A stretch of 62,574 nucleotides of DNA from an uncultured Alphaproteobacteria bacterium. Lineage in GTDB: Bacteria; Pseudomonadota; Alphaproteobacteria; Caulobacterales; Hyphomonadaceae. Below, in pieces: positions 17,641 to 25,640 of the stretch; position 1 is the first letter of the stretch, and each line of letters opens with the position of its first letter. The position numbers and the translations under genes are program-made. The DNA lies in the NCBI GenBank assembly GCA_903842595.1, contig CAIMMO010000153.1:1-62574 (forward strand), written 5' to 3'. The notes below the pieces were generated by a model, which saw only the letters and a list, made by a program, of their open reading frames with translations, made no database searches and was not told the origin of the DNA.

Positions 17641-18411
17641 GAACCGCGAGCCCGGCGCCGGCGGCGGCTCAGCCGCGCCGGCAAAGCACTGCGCCATGCC
17701 CATCCATTGCGTCGCGACAGGCCCGCGCACGACCAGCTTGGTGTCCGCCACGTTGCGCACCTGCGTCACGACCTGGCAGAATTCCGTAGCGGAGCCGGTG
17801 ACCGAATCGCCCGCACCCTCTTCGCCCCATGTCCAGATCGCGCCCGAAGGCGCCGTCAGCCGCACGAAGGGCGCAACGGGCGGCAACTCCATCCGGCGCA
17901 CCTGATAGGTCCAGCCGAATGTCGAAACGCCGAGATGCGCGATGTTCCTGATCCGGTCGTGATCGATCCGCTCAACGCCGAGATGATCATACACCTCCTG
18001 CCCGTGCGCCCATGTCTCCATCAGACGCGCGGTAATCGACGAGCGCGCGCTCATGTCTGGCCCCGCCCATTTCAGCCGCGCCCTGGGATCGGCTGTCGCA
18101 TAGATGTCCGCGATCTCGCCCGCTGTCTTCAGCCACGCTGCACGCAGCGCCTGCCCCGACTCGGGAACCGTCGACAGCTCCACCGCGCGCATGCCGCCCG
18201 CGCCCGCAATTGCGCTGAGCAGCCGCACCAACTCCGCCTCGTCCGTCAGCTGCAGCCCCGCCGCGCGATTCCAGAAATGCAGGTGGCGGATCACGTCATT
18301 GACGGTCCAGCCCTTGAACTGCGTCGCCTCCGCGAAGGTCCCATCCGGCAACGGCGCGAGCAGACCCGCCAGCGCCTCCGTCTCGGCGAGAAAGTCTGCA
18401 GCCTGATCCAT
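17620..18411 (-). CDS. TIGR03084 family protein (maleylpyruvate isomerase/DinB-like four-helix fold)
   Basis: 263 residues. The N-terminal half has the metal-dependent DinB-like pattern with GWTVNDVIRHLHFWN and later ETWAHGQEVYDHLGV, which fits the TIGR03084 family (mycothiol-dependent maleylpyruvate isomerase-like). The biochemical role of this family is not established. It lies 5 bases after the stop-start boundary with an acyl-CoA dehydrogenase, and such genes often accompany acyl-CoA catabolic operons, so an accessory role there is inferred. Confidence 0.8.
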   Translation of the reverse strand: MDQAADFLAETEALAGLLAPLPDGTFAEATQFKGWTVNDVIRHLHFWNRAAGLQLTDEAELVRLLSAIAGAGGMRAVELSTVPESGQALRAAWLKTAGEIADIYATADPRARLKWAGPDMSARSSITARLMETWAHGQEVYDHLGVERIDHDRIRNIAHLGVSTFGWTYQVRRMELPPVAPFVRLTAPSGAIWTWGEEGAGDSVTGSATEFCQVVTQVRNVADTKLVVRGPVATQWMGMAQCFAGAAEPPPAPGSRFRKTKAA

Positions 18412-18416
18412 CTGGC

Positions 18417-19580
18417 CTACAACGTCCGCGCGATCAGGATCTTCATGATCTCGTTCGTGCCGCCATAGATGCGCTGGATGCGGCTGTCGCGATACATGCG
18501 GCTGATCGGATACTCATCCATGAAGCCATAGCCGCCGAACAGCTGCAGGCAGCGGTCCACGATCTTACCCTCAAGATCCGTCGTCCAGTATTTCGCCATC
18601 GACGCCGTGGCCGCATCAAGCTTGCCCTGCAGGTGCTGCGCGATGCAGTGGTTGACGAACACGCGCGCCACCGTCGCCTCGGTCTTGCACTCGGCCAGCG
18701 TGAACTGCGTGTTCTGGAAGTCCATGATCTTCTTGCCGAAAGCGCCGCGATCCTTGACGTAGGCAATTGTCAGCTCCAGCGCGCGCTCGATCGTCGCAAT
18801 CGCCTGCACCGCGATGTTGAGCCGTTCCTGCGGCAGCTGGCTCATCAGCTGGATGAAGCCCTGCCCTTCTTCCGTGCCGAGCAGGTTCTCCGCCGGAATC
18901 TTCACCTCGTTGAAGAACAGCTCGGACGTGTCCTGCGCCGGCTGGCCCAGCTTGTTGAGATTGCGCCCGCGCTCAAAGCCCTCGACTTCATCCGTCTCCA
19001 CGAACAGCAGCGACGTTCCCTTCGCGCCCTTCGACGGGTCCGTCTTCGCCACCACGCAGATCAGGTTCGCCATCTGGCCGTTGGTGATGAATGTCTTCGA
19101 GCCGTTGATGACGTATCCGTTGCCGGACTTCTTCGCCGTCGTCTTGATGCCCTGCAGGTCGGAGCCGGCGCCCGGCTCCGTCATCGCGATCGCCGAGATC
19201 AGCTCGCCCGACGCCATGCGCGGCAGCCAGCGCTTCTTCTGCTCGTCCGTGCCGTAGTGCACGATGTAAGGCATCACGATCGCATTGTGCAGCGATGCGC
19301 CGAAGCCATCGACGCCCTGCAGGCCCATCTGCTCCATGAGGATTACTTCATGGCGATAGTCGCCACCCATGCCGCCATATTCCTCCGGCGTCGACAGGCC
19401 CAGCAGCCCGGCCTCGGCCGCCTCGGTCCACATCGCCCGCTCGACGACCTTCTCCTTGCGCCACTTGTCCACGCGTTCGACGGGGGCGTGCTGTTGGAAG
19501 AATTTCGTCACCGAATCCTCGAACATGCGGATGTCCTCCTCCGCCATGAAATCGGGACGTTCGACATCGAGAACAGACAT
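18417..19580 (-). CDS. acyl-CoA dehydrogenase
   Basis: A flavoenzyme that introduces the alpha-beta double bond in acyl-CoA thioesters. About 387 residues from the ATG (MSVLDVERPDF); a TTG five codons upstream is an alternative. Typical ACAD motifs are present: AMTEPGAGSDLQGI near 140, the FITNGQMA stretch, the glycine-rich QLFGGYGFMDEYPI segment with the C-terminal base region, and IYGGTNEIMK at the end. The layout is that of a general medium/long-chain ACAD; chain length cannot be read. It probably forms a unit with the TIGR03084 and enoyl-CoA hydratase genes. Confidence 0.9.
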   Translation of the reverse strand: MSVLDVERPDFMAEEDIRMFEDSVTKFFQQHAPVERVDKWRKEKVVERAMWTEAAEAGLLGLSTPEEYGGMGGDYRHEVILMEQMGLQGVDGFGASLHNAIVMPYIVHYGTDEQKKRWLPRMASGELISAIAMTEPGAGSDLQGIKTTAKKSGNGYVINGSKTFITNGQMANLICVVAKTDPSKGAKGTSLLFVETDEVEGFERGRNLNKLGQPAQDTSELFFNEVKIPAENLLGTEEGQGFIQLMSQLPQERLNIAVQAIATIERALELTIAYVKDRGAFGKKIMDFQNTQFTLAECKTEATVARVFVNHCIAQHLQGKLDAATASMAKYWTTDLEGKIVDRCLQLFGGYGFMDEYPISRMYRDSRIQRIYGGTNEIMKILIARTL

Positions 19581-19596
19581 GTGCAACTCCGGCAAT

Positions 19597-19610
19597 TGAC
19601 GCGCGCGTCA
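19597..19610. promoter_or_regulatory. perfect 14-bp palindrome upstream of the acyl-CoA dehydrogenase gene
   Basis: TGACGCGCGCGTCA is its own reverse complement and lies about 17 bases upstream of the ATG. It could be an operator, but alternating CG makes chance palindromes more likely in this base composition. Position may be off by one base. Confidence 0.3.
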
Positions 19611-19717
19611 TCCTGCACACGCGCGCGCCGCTGTCGAGAGATGACGTAGCGACCCGCCCGGCGAAGGACGTCGCTAACCACCAGTGCACACTTGACGACT
19701 ACGGCCGCGCAGCAGAC

Positions 19718-21562
19718 CTACGGCTGCACCACCCCCGGCCCCGCCTCCGCCGTGAACAGCGATGCCACTTCCCCTGCCCGCGAATCCTGCGTCGCGCGCT
19801 GGTTCACATAGCCCTTATCGGTGATCTCTCCCGCATCCAGCGACGGCGGCGTTGTCAGCATTCTGAACCGCCCGACGCGCCGCGATGATCCGCCGGCCAC
19901 CGCGTTGAACGCCTTCAGCTTCTCGGCAACCTGCATCGTCAGCGCGCCAAACGCCTTGGCTGCATCGCCGCCTGCAGCCTGCACGGCGGCCGCCATCGCC
20001 GCCTGCGAGGGCCACAGCAGCGCCCCGATGAATTTCTTGTCCTGCCCGCAGATCACCGCGTCGAACACAAGCGGCGCACACGCCGCCACGATATCCGGCC
20101 GCAGCGTGCCGACCGACACCCACGTGCCCGAATCCAGCTTGAAATCCTCGGTCACGCGCCCATCGAAGATCAGGCCCTTCTCGGGATGCTCCGGGTCCTC
20201 GAATCGCGCCGCGTCCCCAAGGCAGTAGAAGCCTTCCTCGTCGAACACCTGCGCATTCTTCTCCGGCATGTTGAGATAGCCGCGCATCACGGTCGGGCCC
20301 TTGACCCGGACCTCAAGCTTGTTTCCGACCGGCGCCAGCTTCAACGTCGTCCCTGGCATCGGCACGCCCACCATGCCGACGCGCTCCAGGATCCAGTGCG
20401 TCATCGTCACGCCCTGCGTCTCGGTTGCGCCGTACATGGTCAGCAGCGGGATCCGCATGCCCGTCGCCTGGATCGACAACTGCTGGATGCGCTCATAGAC
20501 ATCGTCCGACAGCGTCGCACCGCCATAGATGAACGCCCGCATGCGCGAGAACACCGCGTCGCGCAACTCGCTGTCCGCCTCCATCGCTTCGGCGAGCATG
20601 CCGAACGCGATCGGCGCCGAGCCAAAGGATTGTGGCCGCACATCCTTGAGGTTGGCGATCGTGGTCTGGAACAGGCCGGGCATCGGCCGGCCTTCGTCGA
20701 TGTGAAAGGTGCCTCCGAGCGAAAGGACATTGTTGAAGTTCACATTGCCGCCGGAGATGTGGCTCCACGGCATCCAGTCGAGCGCCATGGCGATCTCGTC
20801 GGGATCTTCCGGAGGCAGTTCAATCCCGCCACGCGCCGCGATCTGCGCGGTCATCTGGCCCTGGCTTTGCGGCGCCGGCTTCGGCATGCCGGTCGAGCCG
20901 GACGTGAACAGGTATTTGCCGACTGAATCCGGTCCCAGCCAGTCCATCGCCGTGTCGACCACGGACGACGCTGCCGTTTCGGCAAGCGTCGCGAACGCCT
21001 CTGACCCTTCCGAACCATCCGCCGAGATCACCGACACGCCGGTGAGATCAAGCGCCGCAAGGGCCTTCCGGAACGGGTCCATCGTCTGCACGAAAATCGC
21101 TTTCGGCTTCACTGCGGCGAAGCAGTGCTGCAGCTTGGCGAAGTCCGTCGACATGATCGAATAGGCCGGTGAGATCGGCGTCGCCGGCGCACCGATGCGC
21201 TGGGCCGCCAGCGACATCAGCGCATGCTCGATCGAGTTCGCTGACAGGATCAGCAGCGGTGCATCGGGGCCCAGCCCGCGATCCAGAAGCACCTGCGCCA
21301 GCGACCGCGTGGTCCTGGCCGCTTCGCCGTAGGTCACCTGCCGCCATGGACCAAGATTGGGCAGCCGCTGCTTGAGCCACGCCCGATCGGGATGGACACC
21401 TGCACGCTCATCCAGGATATGCGGGATCGTCCGCCCGACCAGCCCCATCGGCTCGCGCGAGCGCAGGTACACCACCCCGCCTTCGCCGCGGGTCGCCTCG
21501 ATATTCGGCCCCTTGTAGGGCAAGGGGCGGAATGGCGGCAGTTCCGCCGTGTCAGCAGCCAT
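19718..21562 (-). CDS. acyl-CoA synthetase, feruloyl-CoA synthase-like (ANL superfamily)
   Basis: A 614-residue AMP-forming ligase that should activate a carboxylic acid to its CoA thioester using ATP. The phosphate-binding motif YLFTSGSTGMPK is near residue 218, followed by MYGATETQG and the hinge region (GLIFDGRVTEDFKL). The N-terminal part, with GPWRQVTYGEA, SANSIEHALM and SPAYSIMSTDF, closely resembles bacterial feruloyl-CoA synthetases. No vanillin dehydrogenase is nearby, so ferulate as substrate is not proven; another aryl or fatty acid is possible. A putative promoter lies just upstream. Confidence 0.85.
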   Translation of the reverse strand: MAADTAELPPFRPLPYKGPNIEATRGEGGVVYLRSREPMGLVGRTIPHILDERAGVHPDRAWLKQRLPNLGPWRQVTYGEAARTTRSLAQVLLDRGLGPDAPLLILSANSIEHALMSLAAQRIGAPATPISPAYSIMSTDFAKLQHCFAAVKPKAIFVQTMDPFRKALAALDLTGVSVISADGSEGSEAFATLAETAASSVVDTAMDWLGPDSVGKYLFTSGSTGMPKPAPQSQGQMTAQIAARGGIELPPEDPDEIAMALDWMPWSHISGGNVNFNNVLSLGGTFHIDEGRPMPGLFQTTIANLKDVRPQSFGSAPIAFGMLAEAMEADSELRDAVFSRMRAFIYGGATLSDDVYERIQQLSIQATGMRIPLLTMYGATETQGVTMTHWILERVGMVGVPMPGTTLKLAPVGNKLEVRVKGPTVMRGYLNMPEKNAQVFDEEGFYCLGDAARFEDPEHPEKGLIFDGRVTEDFKLDSGTWVSVGTLRPDIVAACAPLVFDAVICGQDKKFIGALLWPSQAAMAAAVQAAGGDAAKAFGALTMQVAEKLKAFNAVAGGSSRRVGRFRMLTTPPSLDAGEITDKGYVNQRATQDSRAGEVASLFTAEAGPGVVQP

Positions 21563-21601
21563 GGGTGGTCCTCCATCGACTTATATCTAGTCGCTGGTGG
21601 T

Positions 21602-21630
21602 AGCCTACGCTTGCGAGCGTTCCATCTCAA
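21602..21630 (-). promoter_or_regulatory. putative promoter with inverted repeat, upstream of the acyl-CoA synthetase gene
   Basis: On the minus strand TTGAGA and TAGGCT are separated by 17 bases. The inverted repeat ACGCT-tgcg-AGCGT (plus-strand 21607-21620) overlaps the spacer, and a second perfect inverted repeat CTGTGCG-aaa-CGCACAG lies at 21647-21663. The 152-base gap between this gene and the ketosynthase gene agrees with an internal promoter. Assigned by eye only. Confidence 0.4.
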
Positions 21631-21714
21631 TCACCCGCGAGGCCATCTGTGCGAAACGCACAGACGAAGAGCCGTGCAGGCTGCCGGCGTTCCTCAAATT
21701 GAGGCCGTAACACC

Positions 21715-22836
21715 CTAGGCCATCTTCTCCACGAACACCGTCCCGGCCGAATATCCGGCGCCGAACGAGCAGATAAGCCCCTTGTCACCCGCCTTGAAAT
21801 CCTGCGAGCGCTTGTGAAACGCAATGATCGATCCCGCTGACGACGTGTTCGCATACGTGTCCAGCACCGTTGGGCTCTCGTCCTCGCTCGCCTCGTGGCC
21901 CAGCACGCGCTCGGCGATCAGCCGGTTCATCCCGGCATTGGCCTGGTGCAGCCAGAGACGTTTCAGGTCGCTCGCCTTCAGCCCAAGCCGATCCATCTCG
22001 CCGAGGATCATGCCCGACACCATCGGCACGACTTCCTTGAAGACCTTGCGGCCCTCCTGCACGAACAGCTTGTCCGCCTTGCCCATACCGCCCGGATCGC
22101 CGCGATTCAGGAAGCCAAAATTGTTGCGGATGTTGTTCGAGAACTGCGTCTTGAGATGTGTGCCCAGAATATTCCAGGCGCCCTTGCCCGCTACCTCTTC
22201 AGCCTCGATCAGAACAGCCGTCGCCACGTCGCCGAAAATGAAATGGCTGTCGCGGTCCGTAAAATTGAGGTGTCCCGAACATATCTCCGGGTTCACCATC
22301 AGCACCGTTTTCGCATGCCCCGCCCGCACGAAATCCGCGCCGGTCTGGATGCCGAAGGTCGCCGACGAGCACGCAACGTTCATGTCAAACGCAAAACCCT
22401 CAGCCCCGATCGCCGCCTGCACTTCGACCGCCATCGCCGGATACGCGCGCTGCATGTTCGAGGCTGCACAGATCACGGCATCAACCTGGCGGCCATACTT
22501 GCCCGCCTTCGCCAGCGCCTCTTTCGCGGCGTTGACTGCGATCTCGGCCAGCACGGAAATCTGTTCGTTTGGCCGCTCTGCGATGTTCGGCGTCATGCGG
22601 CCCGTATCGAGCACGCCTTCCTTGTCGATCACAAAGCGCGACTTTATGCCCGACGCCTTTTCGATGAACTCGACCGAGGATGGCTGCTTTGCCGGTACCG
22701 CCCCTGCGGCAATGTCGGCCGCATGTTCAGAATTCCACTTGTCGACCCAGGCATTGAAACTGGCCACCAGCTCGGCATTGGAAATCGAGTTGGGCGGCGT
22801 GTAGAGACCGGTGGCCGAAATGACTGGACGTGACAT
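21715..22836 (-). CDS. beta-ketoacyl-ACP synthase III (FabH2/PA3286-like)
   Basis: 373-residue thiolase-fold condensing enzyme with the KAS III triad: Cys156 in NVACSSA, His297 in WLHQAN and Asn330 in YANTSS. It is about 50 residues longer than housekeeping FabH, with an N-terminal insertion, and strongly resembles Pseudomonas aeruginosa PA3286, which is known to condense a beta-oxidation acyl-CoA with malonyl-ACP to shunt it into fatty acid synthesis. Location among acyl-CoA dehydrogenases fits that role; the match to PA3286 is from memory. Confidence 0.88.
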   Translation of the reverse strand: MSRPVISATGLYTPPNSISNAELVASFNAWVDKWNSEHAADIAAGAVPAKQPSSVEFIEKASGIKSRFVIDKEGVLDTGRMTPNIAERPNEQISVLAEIAVNAAKEALAKAGKYGRQVDAVICAASNMQRAYPAMAVEVQAAIGAEGFAFDMNVACSSATFGIQTGADFVRAGHAKTVLMVNPEICSGHLNFTDRDSHFIFGDVATAVLIEAEEVAGKGAWNILGTHLKTQFSNNIRNNFGFLNRGDPGGMGKADKLFVQEGRKVFKEVVPMVSGMILGEMDRLGLKASDLKRLWLHQANAGMNRLIAERVLGHEASEDESPTVLDTYANTSSAGSIIAFHKRSQDFKAGDKGLICSFGAGYSAGTVFVEKMA

Positions 22837-22920
22837 GGATGCCTCTCTGACTGGCGGTGGTTTAGGCCCGTCGCAGACGCCCGTCGAGTAGGCTTGTGCC
22901 GCCCGGCCTTTTCCCCCATG

Positions 22921-24324
22921 TCAGTACCGCCCGCCGCATTCCGAAGCGCCGGCATAACTGGGCTGGTCAATCAGAACCTGGTTGAAAACGCTTTGCCGCA
23001 GATAGGCCAGCAAGTCATCGCGGGCGAGGTCAATCTCGTTGAACCGAATCGCGCGGCAAAGCGCTTCGCGCTGCTCCTGCACCGGCCCGTGTTCCCCCAG
23101 AAGCCGCTGGAGCGATTCCTTCTCGAATTGGCGCGCATCGGCGCCAAGCGCGATCTCACGCAACACGATGTCGATCGCATTCGCGCTGACCCGGGCAAGA
23201 AACTGGTTACGCCCCTCCAGCGCCGCCCCCGCCTCGCCGCGCAGGAAATCGCGAATGCCGGCAAGCAGTTCGTCCGAACGCGGCAGGTCAGTCGCCGACA
23301 GGGATTGCTGCGCCGCCGCTGGCTTTCGCGCGGGGCCAGGGATCAGTATGTTCACGCAATCAATCTGGCATTCCGACGAGCGCCGTCCGATTGCCGGCCG
23401 TTCGAGACTGCTGTCGGATCCGTTGCGAAAACTCTGCCCCATCGACAGCGTGCCGACCGCCCACCAGAACGAGCCGAACACTTCCCAGAAACGCAGCGCG
23501 TCCCTGTCTGCCGTTTCACCAGACGCGCTCTCATAGCCGGCAATCAGATCGTCGAGCTCGCCGAACCCACCCACCGGCTTGTCTGGCGCTCCAAACCGCC
23601 ATGAGCGCGTGACGAGCCAGCCAAGATCGCGCATCGGATCACCGATATGCGCCAGCTCCCAGTCGAGCACAGCCACGACGCCCTGCGCCGGATCGACAAT
23701 GAGATTGCCGTTCCTGAAATCCGAATGCACCAGCTTCAGCGGCCGCGCCTTCGGCAGATTCGCCAGCAGCCAGCGCGCCGTGAAATCGATCATCGGCTGA
23801 GGCGAGCCAAGCTCCAGATAAGCCGCATGAGTCTTGCGCACGGCGTGTTCCGGCGTGAACGAATCAAGCACTTGATCCAGCCCGGCCGCACTCACATCGA
23901 TCGCGTGGAGCTTCGCAAGAATCTCGCCGCACTGTTTCGCCAACACCTTGCGTGCGTCAGCAAACTCAGCGCCCCGCGCGATCTTGCCGCCGAGCGTCTC
24001 GCCGCTGATCCATTCCATCACGAAGCCCGCGCCGAGTTGGTCCTCGGGCTGCAGCACAAGCAGAACCTCCGGCCCCGGAACGCCAGCCTGCCTTGCAGCC
24101 TCAAACAGCTTTGCTTCAGCATTGAGCCCCGGCCCAGAACCCATTGCCGAGACGCCCTCTCCCTCAGCCCGCCTGAGCGCCAGCTTTCTCTCGGAGCCAT
24201 TCATGCGCACGGTGAGCCGATAGGTCTCGCGGCTGGCCCCTGCCGACAGGCGATCACACGCAAGCAACTGCTCGAAGCCAGGCAATCGCTCCAGCGCGCG
24301 TTCGAATTTCGGCGTCAGGGTCAT
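22921..24324 (-). CDS. APH-family phosphotransferase with C-terminal DUF6285-like domain (LvaA-LvaB-like fusion)
   Basis: 467 residues. Residues 1-330 form an aminoglycoside-phosphotransferase-type kinase: LVHSDFRNGN holds His200, Asp202 and Asn207, and DWELAHIGDP holds Asp221. It resembles the kinase half of ACAD10/ACAD11 and LvaA. Residues 345-467 are a separate helical domain (ELLAGIRDFLRGE, RVSANAIDIVLREI, FNQVLIDQPSY) that looks like DUF6285, normally a small separate protein next to such kinases. The ATG overlaps the upstream acyl-CoA dehydrogenase stop by 4 bases, implying coupled function. Likely substrate is a hydroxyacyl-CoA, by analogy only; antibiotic resistance is unlikely. Confidence 0.82.
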   Translation of the reverse strand: MTLTPKFERALERLPGFEQLLACDRLSAGASRETYRLTVRMNGSERKLALRRAEGEGVSAMGSGPGLNAEAKLFEAARQAGVPGPEVLLVLQPEDQLGAGFVMEWISGETLGGKIARGAEFADARKVLAKQCGEILAKLHAIDVSAAGLDQVLDSFTPEHAVRKTHAAYLELGSPQPMIDFTARWLLANLPKARPLKLVHSDFRNGNLIVDPAQGVVAVLDWELAHIGDPMRDLGWLVTRSWRFGAPDKPVGGFGELDDLIAGYESASGETADRDALRFWEVFGSFWWAVGTLSMGQSFRNGSDSSLERPAIGRRSSECQIDCVNILIPGPARKPAAAQQSLSATDLPRSDELLAGIRDFLRGEAGAALEGRNQFLARVSANAIDIVLREIALGADARQFEKESLQRLLGEHGPVQEQREALCRAIRFNEIDLARDDLLAYLRQSVFNQVLIDQPSYAGASECGGRY

Positions 24325-25640
24325 TCCTGCACGCCCTTCGGCGCGCGCTGGCCCATGAAGCCGAACATGTATCCGGCGACACGCCGCATCTGGATCTCCT
24401 CCGACCCCTCTGTGATCCGATAGCGTCGATGGTGGCGATAGATGTGCTCGAACGGCTTGTGCCGCGAATAGCCAAGTCCACCATGAACCTGCATCGCGCG
24501 GTCAGCCGCCTCACAGCACAGCCGGTTCGCCCAGTAATTGCACATCGAGACTTTGTCGCTCACCGCGAAATTGCCGATCGTGTCCATCTGCCAGGCCGTC
24601 TTGTGGATCAGCGCCCGGATCATCTCGCACTGCGTCTGCAGCTCGACCAGCGGGAACTGGATCGCCTGGTTCGACGACAATCGCTTCCCGAATGGCGCAC
24701 GTACATTCGCATAGGCCACCGACTCATTGATGCAGAATTGCGCAGCGCCCAGAGAGGACGCCGCCTGCCGTATCCGGTTCTCGTTGAAGAAATGCTGCAC
24801 GACCTGGAGGCCCCTGCCTTCGCCGCCGAACACGGCAGAGCCAGGAACGCGCACGTCCTTCAGCGTGATGTGCGCATGATCGGACGGCATGTTGAACGTC
24901 CAGAGATACTCCTCGATCGTGAAGCCTGGCGACTTTATCGGCACGAGGAACGCCGTGATGCCATCGCCGTCCCCGGCCTTGCCCGATGTCCGCGCCATGA
25001 TCATGTCGTGACTGGCGGCATGCACGCCGGTGTTCCACGTCTTCTCGCCGTCGATCACCCAGCCATCGCCATCGTGCCGGGCGACCGTCTCCATGTGCGT
25101 GGCGTCAGAGCCATGCTTAGGCTCGGTGATGCCGAACGCGAATCCGCGCCGGCCCGCAGCGAGATCATCCATCCACTCAGCCTTCTGCGCGTCCGTCCCG
25201 TAATTCCACATCAGCAAGGCGCCGACACTGTTGCCGACGATGGAATGCTCGTTCTGCAAGTCGTTGTGGAGCCCCAGTCCCTTGGCCGCGAGATGTTCGC
25301 GGATCACCGCCATGGCGAGGTTCGATCCGCACCCAACATCACGCGCAGATCCGCCCAGCTCCTTAGCCAGCGCAAATCTGAAATGGCCCGCCGCATCCGC
25401 CTTCCGCCGCGCCTGGCGCAACAGGTCTTCCCACTCATGGCGCGGCAGACCGCCCCTGTCCCAGTCGGTCCGCGCATGTTCGCGGCGATGGTCAAAGAAA
25501 CGGATGTTGTCGTCCTGCTCCTCCAGCGGCTTGATCTCGGTTTCGATGAAGCGGTCTAGCTCGGCGAGATAATCGACGAGGCCTTTTGGCAGGTTGAAGT
25601 CCACGATGCTCTCCGGCGTTTCCTCGCCGGAGAGTGTCAC
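24321..25640 (-). CDS. acyl-CoA dehydrogenase (ACAD10/11- or LvaC-like)
   Basis: 439-residue ACAD with FGITEPKHGSDATHM near residue 180, DGEKTWNTG, and the C-terminal MQVHGGLGYSRHKPFEHIYRHHRRYRI. Length and the R-H-H-R end differ from the ACAD at 18.4 kb and match the longer ACAD11/LvaC-like group that pairs with APH-type kinases. In known systems these eliminate phosphate from a 4-phosphoacyl-CoA. Its stop overlaps the kinase start. The start is a GTG directly after the RND pump stop (TAG then GTG), so it is probably translated from the pump mRNA; a later start is possible. Confidence 0.85.
   Translation of the reverse strand: MTLSGEETPESIVDFNLPKGLVDYLAELDRFIETEIKPLEEQDDNIRFFDHRREHARTDWDRGGLPRHEWEDLLRQARRKADAAGHFRFALAKELGGSARDVGCGSNLAMAVIREHLAAKGLGLHNDLQNEHSIVGNSVGALLMWNYGTDAQKAEWMDDLAAGRRGFAFGITEPKHGSDATHMETVARHDGDGWVIDGEKTWNTGVHAASHDMIMARTSGKAGDGDGITAFLVPIKSPGFTIEEYLWTFNMPSDHAHITLKDVRVPGSAVFGGEGRGLQVVQHFFNENRIRQAASSLGAAQFCINESVAYANVRAPFGKRLSSNQAIQFPLVELQTQCEMIRALIHKTAWQMDTIGNFAVSDKVSMCNYWANRLCCEAADRAMQVHGGLGYSRHKPFEHIYRHHRRYRITEGSEEIQMRRVAGYMFGFMGQRAPKGVQE

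Noticed and set aside
22921-24324. Reading the APH-type protein as an antibiotic resistance gene
   Set aside because: Coupling to an acyl-CoA dehydrogenase, the DUF6285-like tail and sequence style point to the ACAD11/LvaA group.
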